DNA of 44,717 nucleotides, from positions 1 through 44,717 of the forward strand of contig JADBKQ010000014.1 of assembly GCA_014896305.1 (NCBI GenBank), given 5' to 3'. Shown here piece by piece: positions 34,944-42,270 of the stretch; positions within the stretch are counted from its first letter, which is position 1; each line of letters opens with the position of its first letter. This stretch comes from Limnochordaceae bacterium. Its GTDB lineage: Bacteria; Bacillota; Limnochordia; Limnochordales; DUMU01. The translations under genes and the position numbers were made by a program. Below the pieces are notes generated by a model. The model had not been told where the DNA came from. It ran no database searches and saw only the letters and a list, made by a program, of their open reading frames with translations.

Positions 34944-36701
34944 TTAGGCCTCCTCTGCAAGCTTCTCCTCCAGCAGCTGCCGCTGGTAGGTTTCCCAGTA
35001 CAAACCATGTCGCTGCAGCAGTTGTGCGTGCGTGCCACATTCGACCAGGCGTCCCTGATCGAGCACGACAATTCGGTCCGCCCGCCGCAACGTGGAGATG
35101 CGGTGGGAGATCAGGATGCTCGTCCGCTGGTGCATCACTTCCACTAGCCGCCCAAGGATCTGCTCTTCGGTCCGGGTGTCGACTGCCGACAGGCAATCGT
35201 CCAGCACCAGGATTCGAGGGTTTTTCAGGATAGCCCGGGCGATGGCCACTCGCTGCTTCTGGCCGCCCGACAACGTGATCCCCCGTTCACCCACCATCGT
35301 CTGGTAGCCGGCAGGAAACTCTTCAACGTCTTCGGCTATCGCGGCCACCTGGGCAGCTTGCTCGACCTCTTCCTGGTGTACCTCGTCCTTCGCGAACGCG
35401 ATGTTCTCCGCTACTGTCGCCGAAAACAGGAAGTTTTCCTGCGGAACGTAACCGATCTCTTCCCGCAGGGTGGCTAGCGGGATGTGCCGCACATCCACGC
35501 CGTCGATCCATACGGTCCCTGCCGGCGGATCGTAGACGCGCAAGAGCAGGTTGACCAGGGTGGACTTGCCGCTGCCGGTCCTGCCCAATATGCCCACCGT
35601 CTCCCCGGGTTCGATCCGCAGGTCGATATCTTTCAGCACGTCGGGCAGGTCGGGGCGGTAGCGAAAGGTCAAATGCCGGAACTCAATGGCGCCCTGCAGC
35701 TTCACGTCGGGCCGCAACTCCCCGGCGGGGGCATCCTGAATCTCTGGCACTTCCCGCAGGATCGCATTGATACGAGCCATGGAAGCGACACCGCGCTGCA
35801 CGTTGTTGACCACCCAACCGAAGCCCATGATGGGCCCCGTGATCAATCCCAGGTAACTGTTGAACGCCACGAAGTCGCCCAGGCTGATCGATCCGTTGAG
35901 AGTCAAGTATCCTCCGTATCCGATCACGATGACCAGGCTGATGCCGGACAGCCACTGCATCAGGGGATCAAACAGGCCCCAAATGCGAACCAAGTACATA
36001 TTGCGGGCAATGTACTCCTGATTTCGCTGCGAAAACTTGGCCATCTCCGCTTCTTCCTGGACGAAGGCCTTTACCACCCGCACCCCGTTGAGGTTCTCTT
36101 CGGCGGTGGACGTCAGGTCCGCGAAACTCTCCTGCACCCGCCGGAAGCGCCGGTTGATCTCCCGCCCGAAGTAGACGATGGCCACCACGAGAAGGGGCAT
36201 TGGCAACAGCGCAAGGCCCGTCAGCTTTAAGTCAATCGTATAAACCATAGTGGCTAGGCCGGAAACACTCAAAAAGATGGAGTCCACGGACATGACGATG
36301 CCGGGGCCGGCCGCCACGCGGACCGCCCCGATATCGTTGGTCGCATGGGCCATCAAATCCCCCACCGTACGCTGGTTGAAGAAGTTGGCGGACAGCTTCT
36401 CCAGGTGGGCAAAAAACCGGTCTCGCAGCTCTCGTTCCAATTGCCGGGCCGCACCATTGATCAGGATTCTCCAGCCAAAGCGGCCAGCTGCGATACCGAT
36501 CGCTACCAGTACCAGCAACCCGACATAGTGTAGCAACAAGGCGTGGGTGAGAGTCCCCCGTTGCAACTCATTCGCAGCCGCCTTCAGCAGCTGGGGCATG
36601 ACCAGTTGTAGCGTGTCCACGGCTAGAAGAGCCAGAATCCCACCAATATACCGCCACTTGTTACGAAGAAAAAACTCTTTCAGTGTTGCGAACTCGTGCA
36701 A
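34944..36701 (-). CDS. ABC exporter half-transporter with degenerate ATPase site
   Basis: This 585-residue exporter half has six membrane helices (about 18-300) and a C-terminal ATPase. Motifs are Walker A GRTGSGKST, Q-loop QENFLFS, signature LSGGQKQR and Walker B LVLDDCLSAVD. Asp replaces the catalytic Glu after Walker B, marking the degenerate site of a heterodimer whose second subunit is the next gene. The start is a TTG after AGGAAGGGAG, giving HEFATLKEFFLRNKWRYIGG. It begins 53 bases after the pseudo-M42 gene on the same strand. Substrate is unknown; heterodimeric exporters of this type handle lipids, drugs or peptides. Confidence 0.93.
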   Translation of the reverse strand: MHEFATLKEFFLRNKWRYIGGILALLAVDTLQLVMPQLLKAAANELQRGTLTHALLLHYVGLLVLVAIGIAAGRFGWRILINGAARQLERELRDRFFAHLEKLSANFFNQRTVGDLMAHATNDIGAVRVAAGPGIVMSVDSIFLSVSGLATMVYTIDLKLTGLALLPMPLLVVAIVYFGREINRRFRRVQESFADLTSTAEENLNGVRVVKAFVQEEAEMAKFSQRNQEYIARNMYLVRIWGLFDPLMQWLSGISLVIVIGYGGYLTLNGSISLGDFVAFNSYLGLITGPIMGFGWVVNNVQRGVASMARINAILREVPEIQDAPAGELRPDVKLQGAIEFRHLTFRYRPDLPDVLKDIDLRIEPGETVGILGRTGSGKSTLVNLLLRVYDPPAGTVWIDGVDVRHIPLATLREEIGYVPQENFLFSATVAENIAFAKDEVHQEEVEQAAQVAAIAEDVEEFPAGYQTMVGERGITLSGGQKQRVAIARAILKNPRILVLDDCLSAVDTRTEEQILGRLVEVMHQRTSILISHRISTLRRADRIVVLDQGRLVECGTHAQLLQRHGLYWETYQRQLLEEKLAEEA

Positions 36702-36754
36702 GCCCCGAACGCTCCCTTCCTCGCCGCTCGCACCCCCGTTCCGCTACTAGCCTC

Positions 36755-37846
36755 TCAACCTGGCTCACCCATCGCCCCCAGGAGCGCCATGAGCAAACGT
36801 TCAAGCCCGTCGGCATCGCGCTGGTCTACCATCTCTGCCATACCCGTGCGCATTCGCACAGGCAGGCCGAGCCCCAGCGTGCGCACTCCGCCTCGCACCC
36901 ACAACCCCTCGCCCAGGTCGTTGCTACCTCTCGTGGATGCCGCCCGCCACTGCACTGGAATTCCGTTGGCCTGGGCGAGCTTGTGCGCCAGCGCCAGCAG
37001 CTGCCGATCCGATACACCGTCGCCTTCTTCCACGATCAGTACCGGCCCTTGGCCCAGGCGAATCTCGCCGTCCCGGGCCGACACCGGCCAGTCTTCGGCC
37101 GGGATTGGCAGGAGCGGGATATAATACTGCGGTCGCAGGTCCGCCAGCGCCCCCTCCACCCCTCTACCGTGGAGCAGGCTTTGGGCCGCAAACAACAGCC
37201 AGGGCTCGCCCGCTATCTGTGGCCGGGCGAACACGTGCAGCAGCACCTCCACCAGCAGCCGGCGCCCCACCGTCCGGCCCAGCCACCGGTTCAGCCCGGG
37301 GAACGTCTCCCCCAGGTTGCGTACGTCGCTGGTCTCGATGACGCCCACGCTGCCCAGCGGCACCCGGGAGGCCGCCTGCTGTGCGCTGATTGCGCCAATA
37401 TCGACGAACAGATCCTCCGCCCCCCACTCCTCGTCATGGATCTCGTGTCCGTCCGCAGCCCTCCGCTGGCGGCGGTCGATGCCGATGAGGCCGGCCACCG
37501 GGCGCCGCTCCGACTCCCGGGTTTCAAACAAGACCACCCGGCCTTCCAACCGTGCCGCCGGCAATTCGCCTACCACGTCCACTCGCAGCCAACCGGCTGC
37601 GTCGATGTGCGTGACGACCAGCCCCGGTTCATCCAGAGGGGCACTTAGCACCAGCCGAGGACGGGACGCCCCCTGGGTCTTTGACGGCCCAGCGGCAACC
37701 GGAACCACGATGTTGCCCAGCGCATCCACCCACGCCCATTGCGACCGTTCACCCAACCGCCTCATGACCACCTGCCGTACCGGCTCTTCCGCCCCGCTCA
37801 CGCCTGCGGCAGCTGCCAGTTCCAGCCAATCCTTTGTGGTGTCCAC
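36755..37846 (-). CDS. M42-family pseudo-aminopeptidase (metal ligands lost)
   Basis: This 363-residue protein has the M42 fold signature order but not its active site. Where M42 enzymes have SAHMDE, it has SAPLDE: Pro70 replaces the metal-binding His. The segment matching QEEVGLRGA reads QSLLHGRGV, so the catalytic and metal glutamates are gone. The ALDNR motif is not recognisable (GLNRWLGRTV), and the late His of RYLHTP becomes RMRTG. Secondary structure landmarks (LFVDIGA, SNDLGEGLWVRGGVRTLGLGLPVR) remain. The start is a GTG following AAGGGGTCGTGAAGG. It probably acts as a structural or regulatory subunit in an M42 assembly, which is inference. It is downstream of the double M42 enzyme. 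Confidence 0.85.
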   Translation of the reverse strand: MDTTKDWLELAAAAGVSGAEEPVRQVVMRRLGERSQWAWVDALGNIVVPVAAGPSKTQGASRPRLVLSAPLDEPGLVVTHIDAAGWLRVDVVGELPAARLEGRVVLFETRESERRPVAGLIGIDRRQRRAADGHEIHDEEWGAEDLFVDIGAISAQQAASRVPLGSVGVIETSDVRNLGETFPGLNRWLGRTVGRRLLVEVLLHVFARPQIAGEPWLLFAAQSLLHGRGVEGALADLRPQYYIPLLPIPAEDWPVSARDGEIRLGQGPVLIVEEGDGVSDRQLLALAHKLAQANGIPVQWRAASTRGSNDLGEGLWVRGGVRTLGLGLPVRMRTGMAEMVDQRDADGLERLLMALLGAMGEPG

Positions 37847-37849
37847 CCT

Positions 37850-37900
37850 TCACGACCCCTTCCTCATCCAGCTCATGACCCCGTTCATAGCCCATTTCAT
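37850..37900 (-). CDS. Possible 16-residue Met/Trp-rich micro-ORF before the pseudo-M42 gene
   Basis: ATG at 37900 opens MKWAMNGVMSWMRKGS, ending TGA (37852-37850) three bases before the GTG of the pseudo-M42 gene. A four-codon frame (ATG 37911) with GGAGGCAAGGGACGC upstream ends in the ATGA overlap that starts this one, so translation could be passed along. However, the DNA here is a degenerate repeat of ATGA-containing units about 12 bases long (37911, 37900, 37888, 37876, 37867), which could produce such a frame by chance. The peptide would be cationic and amphipathic. Function is unknown. Confidence 0.35.
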   Translation of the reverse strand: MKWAMNGVMSWMRKGS

Positions 37901-38016
37901 AATCCCGTCATGCGTCCCTTGCCTCCGCTTCGCACAAAACTCGGCCCTCGCTCGCTTCGTTGGCTGCTCGTGGTACTCAGCCGTCTTTTATCCGTCGTCG
38001 CTCTCAAGTCGGCCGC

Positions 38017-40353
38017 TTACATCCAGCGTTCCGGGACGCGCTCCAGCAAGGCCCGGGCCAACCGGTAAGTCCATCCGAGGTCCGCGGCCGACAGAACACA
38101 GACCGGGGTATGCAGATAGCGACAGGGCACTGACAGGCTGAGCACAGGCCGGCTGCCGGCGCGCCGTTGCAGGGCCCCGGCGTCGTTGCCCCCGCGTGTG
38201 GTCCGCTTCCACTGGAACGGCACCTGCCCCTCCCCGGCCACCCGGGCCGCCCACTCATACCAATCCGGCTGAACCACCGTCGTCCCGTCCCGGAACGACA
38301 GCACGGGTCCATCCCCGAGGCGAGTTGCCTCCCCGCCGGGTGGGACATCCGGTATATCCGCACAGGTCGTCGCTTCCAGCACCAGCGCCCAGTCTGGCTC
38401 TACCTCTGCCACCGCCACCTGGGCTCCTCGCAGGCCCACTTCCTCCTGCACCGTAAACGCGGCAAAGAACGGGAACGGCCAATCCTGCCGCAGCAGCTGC
38501 AACAGGAGGGCGACGCCGGCCCGATCATCCAGCGCCTTCCCTTTCAGCAACCCGTCGCCCATTGGGCCGAACTCCGTGGCAAAGCTGACGAACTCCCCGG
38601 GTTTCACCAGGCGGGCCGCCGCTTCACGGTCAGCCGCACCGATGTCAATGTACAGATCCTCCATGGCGGGAGCATTGCGCCGTTCGTCCCGTTTTTTCAG
38701 GTGAATCGGCTTCACCCCGATCACCCCCGGCAGCTGCCCATCTCCAACCCATACCCGCTGGGCTGGCAGGACGCGGGCATCGATCCCCCCCAGAGGCCGA
38801 AAGCGTAGCAACCCATCGTCATCCACGCCCAGAACCAGCAGGCCCACCTCGTCCATGTGAGCATCGACCAACACCCGTGGGCCGGTCTTGCTCACGCCTT
38901 TGGCGACAATGAGATTGCCGACGCTGTCGACGAAGGCAGAGTCCACGTCCCCGCCCAGATGGGCCTGTACCCAGTCGCGCACCAGCTCCTCGTGCCCGCT
39001 GGGACCCCGCAGCTGCGAGAGCTCTCCCAACTCCCGTGTCAGGTCCGCCGGTACGCCTTCTGGCAAACGAGCCACCAGCGCAGCCGACGAGGCAGGCGAA
39101 GGGTTCAGGGGGTTCAAGGTCGGCCCCGCCACACCGGCACGCGGTTCACCTGGGGTGGAGGGAGCACCCGCAGCCAGCGAAAGAAGCGAGTCAGCAGGGA
39201 AAACGGAAACCGCCGCTTTCGGCCAGGGCGGCTCAGCCCGACGCCAGCGGTCGTCCACCCCCACGATGAACTCCGCCAGCAGCCGGGCGCTCTCCTCGAG
39301 ATCTCCCACGTCTACCAGCTCTGCTGCGCTATGCATGTAGCGTAGCGGCAGCGATAGCAGGGCGACGGGCACTCCTTGCCCAGCCACCTGGATGGTCCAC
39401 GCATCTGTCCCGGTTGAACCGGCTGCTACCTCGCTTTGCACGGCCACGTGAATGCGCTCGGCCAGATCGCTTAGCTCTTTCCTCAGCCGGGGGTGAATGT
39501 TGGGGCCGGTGGTCAGTCCCGGACCTTTGCCCAGCTTCAGGCTGACCCAACGGTCCACCCCGGGTTGGTCGCCGAAACCCACGTCCAGGGCGATGGCCAG
39601 GTCCGGTTGCAGCGAAAAGGCGGCTGTGCGAGCGCCGACCATGCCCAGCTCCTCCTGTACCGTGGCCACCGCCACCACCTCGGCTGCATGCAGTCGCTCC
39701 GTCAGCAGGCGCAACGTCCACAGCATGGTCGCCACACTCGCCCGGTTATCCAGCGCCTTGCTGGTCAACCGGTGCTCCCCCAACAAAGTGGGCTCAACGG
39801 CCGGGTAAATGATGTCGCCCGGTCGCACCTGGCGGCGGACCGCTTCCGCCCCCAGCCCGATGTCGACAAACAGGTCATCGACCTCAGGAAGGCGCTCCCG
39901 TTCTTGCGGCTGAGTCAAGTGCGGAGGCTTTACCCCCACCACTCCCACCCATTCGCGACCGTCGGCCGTGACCAGCCGCACTTCGTGGCCAAGGTAGGTG
40001 GATACGTCCGGGCCGCCCAGGGCGGTGACGCGCAAAAAGCCCCGTTCATCGATGTGGCGCACGAGCCAGCCGATCTCGTCCATATGGGCCGAGAGCATCA
40101 CCCGGACCGGTCGCGCCTCTGCCGGCTGGCTCTGGTCAGTTTGCGCCGGTGGCCTGACGCGGCCGCGACGAATCAGCCACAAGTTGCCGAGCGGGTCGGT
40201 GCGAACCTCATCCACCCACGGGGCCGCAATCTGCTGCACCCGCCTGGCCACCGCCTGTTCTGCCCCGGCCCCCGCCCGTACGGCTGCCAAAGCAAGCAAC
40301 ACTCGAGCCAGTGAACTACGCGCCTGCCCCGCCTGGGCCTCGGTCTCCTCCAT
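38017..40353 (-). CDS. Tandem double-domain M42 aminopeptidase
   Basis: A single 778-residue frame holds two complete M42 metallo-aminopeptidase domains (one is normally about 350 residues). Domain 1 (about 15-360) has SAHMDEIG (His90, Asp92), KALDNR (Asp202), VQEELGMVGA (Glu234, Glu235), ALDVG and YMHS (His341). Domain 2 (about 425-778) has DAHMDEVG (His499), KALDDR (Asp609), VQEEVGLRGA, an EATT motif and YLHTP. A roughly 60-residue Pro/Ala/Ser-rich linker joins them. The ATG at 40353 follows GTAGGAGGGTGCAGC. M42 enzymes form tetrahedral dodecamers that trim peptides. Here two catalytic modules are fused, with a dead third module in the next gene. Confidence 0.93.
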   Translation of the reverse strand: MEETEAQAGQARSSLARVLLALAAVRAGAGAEQAVARRVQQIAAPWVDEVRTDPLGNLWLIRRGRVRPPAQTDQSQPAEARPVRVMLSAHMDEIGWLVRHIDERGFLRVTALGGPDVSTYLGHEVRLVTADGREWVGVVGVKPPHLTQPQERERLPEVDDLFVDIGLGAEAVRRQVRPGDIIYPAVEPTLLGEHRLTSKALDNRASVATMLWTLRLLTERLHAAEVVAVATVQEELGMVGARTAAFSLQPDLAIALDVGFGDQPGVDRWVSLKLGKGPGLTTGPNIHPRLRKELSDLAERIHVAVQSEVAAGSTGTDAWTIQVAGQGVPVALLSLPLRYMHSAAELVDVGDLEESARLLAEFIVGVDDRWRRAEPPWPKAAVSVFPADSLLSLAAGAPSTPGEPRAGVAGPTLNPLNPSPASSAALVARLPEGVPADLTRELGELSQLRGPSGHEELVRDWVQAHLGGDVDSAFVDSVGNLIVAKGVSKTGPRVLVDAHMDEVGLLVLGVDDDGLLRFRPLGGIDARVLPAQRVWVGDGQLPGVIGVKPIHLKKRDERRNAPAMEDLYIDIGAADREAAARLVKPGEFVSFATEFGPMGDGLLKGKALDDRAGVALLLQLLRQDWPFPFFAAFTVQEEVGLRGAQVAVAEVEPDWALVLEATTCADIPDVPPGGEATRLGDGPVLSFRDGTTVVQPDWYEWAARVAGEGQVPFQWKRTTRGGNDAGALQRRAGSRPVLSLSVPCRYLHTPVCVLSAADLGWTYRLARALLERVPERWM

Positions 40354-40395
40354 GCTGCACCCTCCTACGTGCACATTAGTACATCCGCATATCCG

Positions 40396-40851
40396 TCACA
40401 TCCGGCCCGGTAACGTGGGCCGGGGCGGCCGCCGCAAGGCAGCCCGAATGCGGTTCACTACCTGATCCGGGCTGACCCGCACCTCTTCGTTTTGCACCCG
40501 GATAACGGTATAGCCGAGTCGTCCCAGCACCTCTTCCTTGGCCTGATCCCTCTCTTGGGCCGACCGGGCGTAATGGAAGAATCCGTCGACTTCCACGATC
40601 AACCGCTGCCGGCGTGCCACCAGATCCACCTCGTAGCCGCCGATGAGGGCGTTCCGTTCAAACAGGCCATCCAACCTGGCCCGCTGCAACGCCTGCCACA
40701 GCTGGTCCTCCCGTGGATGTCTTTCTCCATTGCTGCCATACGCTTGCGTCGCTCGAAAAGGCCGCTCCGCCGACCGGGGCGTCTCGCCCCAGAACGGAGC
40801 ATCCCCCCACGCCGAACGCGCTGGCTGCACCGGCCGATTCCGTCTGGGCAT
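40396..40851 (-). CDS. DUF559 domain protein (Vsr-like PD-(D/E)xK fold)
   Basis: This 151-residue protein starts at ATG 40851, ten bases after AGGAG. The first 60 residues are Arg/Pro-rich. The DUF559 domain (PF04480, related to very-short-patch-repair endonucleases) covers about 60-140: EDQLWQALQRARLDGLFERNALIGGYEVDLVARRQRLIVEVDGFFHY, then LGYTVIRVQNEEVRVSPDQVVNRIRAAL. The Asp of EVDLV and the Glu-Val-Asp motif are the putative catalytic residues. It lies 42 bases upstream of the double M42 gene on the same strand. The biological role of stand-alone DUF559 proteins is not established, and no methylase or restriction partner is seen here. Confidence 0.85.
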   Translation of the reverse strand: MPRRNRPVQPARSAWGDAPFWGETPRSAERPFRATQAYGSNGERHPREDQLWQALQRARLDGLFERNALIGGYEVDLVARRQRLIVEVDGFFHYARSAQERDQAKEEVLGRLGYTVIRVQNEEVRVSPDQVVNRIRAALRRPPRPTLPGRM

Positions 40852-41103
40852 CTGTTCGACACTCCTATCCCTGTGCGAATCCGTGTACCATATCAATCAA
40901 AATCAAACATCGGAGCCGAACGCGTCGAGCGCCGCATACTATCCACCCGGCGCGATACTGAAGGTGATACGGAAGGCAGCGGAGAGCCCCAGCAGATGGC
41001 AGCGCTGCGGGTATGCTGTTCCTCTTGTCATTATAGCCCGGTCGTGGACCAGCGCCGGACCTTTCTTCGGATCTCGAATAGTTTCCATTCCGAGGAGAAC
41101 GTG
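40852..41103. other. Divergent intergenic region between DUF559 and rluD-like genes
   Basis: This 252-base region holds an AT-rich patch near 40887-40910 (ATATCAATCAAAATCAAAC on the plus strand), a likely promoter zone for the minus-strand DUF559/M42/ABC unit. A CATTATAG element at 41031-41038 may be the -10 of the plus-strand gene. No complete -35/-10 pair of good quality could be assigned. Confidence 0.3.
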
Positions 41104-42225
41104 ATGAACCGAGAAGAATATGCCCCTCAACCGGCAGCCCAACGCTCCGACATCTGGTTTGAGTGGACTGTACCCCCTGCTCACCCCGCGGTAGGGCGAA
41201 CGTTGGGGGATGTGCTGCGCCGCCAGGGGATTTCGCTCCGGCTGCTGCGCCGCCTCAAGCGCACCGGCGGCATCCTGGTGAACGGCGAGCCCCACCAGAC
41301 CGACTATCTCTGCCAGGCCGGAGACCATCTGCAGCTGGTCGGAGGGCCGAGCCTGGAGTCCGAGGCGGCCACTGGGGCCGGAGGCCGCCCCCGGGTGAGA
41401 CCTGAACTGGCCACATCAGTGGCCACACCTGCTCCACCCGTCGAGCCCGAACCATTGCCCCTGCGGATTCTGTACGAAGATGCCTGGCTTCTGGCGGTGG
41501 ACAAGCCGGCAGGCCAGCTTACACACCCGGTTCGTCACGAACGGCACGGGACGGTGGCCAACGCCGTCGCTTACCACTGGCTGCACCAAGCCGCTGGAAA
41601 TGCAGCTGGAGCCGGGCCCGTCCCCGGCTACATTCCCATTCATCCGGTCCAGCGCCTTGACCGGCAGACTTCAGGAGTGTTGCTGTTTGCACGCAACCCT
41701 CTGGTTCACCAGAGGATGCAACAGGTACAAGCTGAGGGCAAGCTCCACAAAGAGTACCTGGCCATCGTCGAGCTGCCCCTGTATGCTGCGACCTCTGCCG
41801 CCCCCTCGGCCGGCATCATCGACTGGCCGCTCGCGCCTGTCCCTGGCCAGAACCAGAACCGCCGCCGACAGGTGGTCAACGGCAAGGGGGGCTTGCCACC
41901 CGGCCGGCCCGCCCTCACCCGCTATCGTTGCCTGCAGCGGATCGCCGCTCCCACCAGGCTGCCCCGTGCCCTTCTGCAGGTTGAACCAGAGACGGGTCGC
42001 ACGCACCAGATCCGCCTCCATCTGGCCGCCTGCGGCTGGCCCATCGTGGGCGACCCGCTCTACGGCACGGGCCAGCCAGCCCCGCGCATGGCGCTGCACG
42101 CCTGGCGGTTGGTCTTCCGTCACCCGTTCACTGGCCAGTGGGTAGAGCTGGAGGCATCTCTACCGGCTGACCTTCAGGCGTTGCTAGCCCCTCAGGGCCT
42201 TCCCATCGTTCCGCCAATTCACTAG
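41104..42225 (+). CDS. RluD/RluA family pseudouridine synthase
   Basis: Isomerises uridine to pseudouridine in rRNA or tRNA. The protein is 373 residues, and the ATG follows CCGAGGAGAACGTG. An N-terminal S4-like RNA-binding region (TLGDVLRRQGISLRLLRRLKRTGGILVNG, QAGDHLQL) precedes the catalytic domain: ILYEDAWLLAVDKPAGQLTHP, the catalytic Asp186 in QRLDRQTSG, and the late motifs ETGRTHQIRLHLAACGWPIVGDPLYG. In most relatives the catalytic motif begins with His (HRLDxxTSG); here it is Gln183. A Gly/Ala/Pro-rich insertion of about 25 residues lies between the two domains. The exact RNA target cannot be assigned. It converges with the GH51-like gene across 45 bases with no hairpin seen. Confidence 0.92.
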   Translation: MNREEYAPQPAAQRSDIWFEWTVPPAHPAVGRTLGDVLRRQGISLRLLRRLKRTGGILVNGEPHQTDYLCQAGDHLQLVGGPSLESEAATGAGGRPRVRPELATSVATPAPPVEPEPLPLRILYEDAWLLAVDKPAGQLTHPVRHERHGTVANAVAYHWLHQAAGNAAGAGPVPGYIPIHPVQRLDRQTSGVLLFARNPLVHQRMQQVQAEGKLHKEYLAIVELPLYAATSAAPSAGIIDWPLAPVPGQNQNRRRQVVNGKGGLPPGRPALTRYRCLQRIAAPTRLPRALLQVEPETGRTHQIRLHLAACGWPIVGDPLYGTGQPAPRMALHAWRLVFRHPFTGQWVELEASLPADLQALLAPQGLPIVPPIH

Positions 42226-42270
42226 CCCCCCGCCGGCATTCCCACTACTGCCTGCCTACCGTTCACCCCC

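Noticed and set aside
40376-40383. TTAGTACA upstream of the M42 fusion as a third site for the AraR-like regulator
   Set aside because: Only a single 8-base copy without a paired repeat; one chance occurrence in a window of this size is not surprising.
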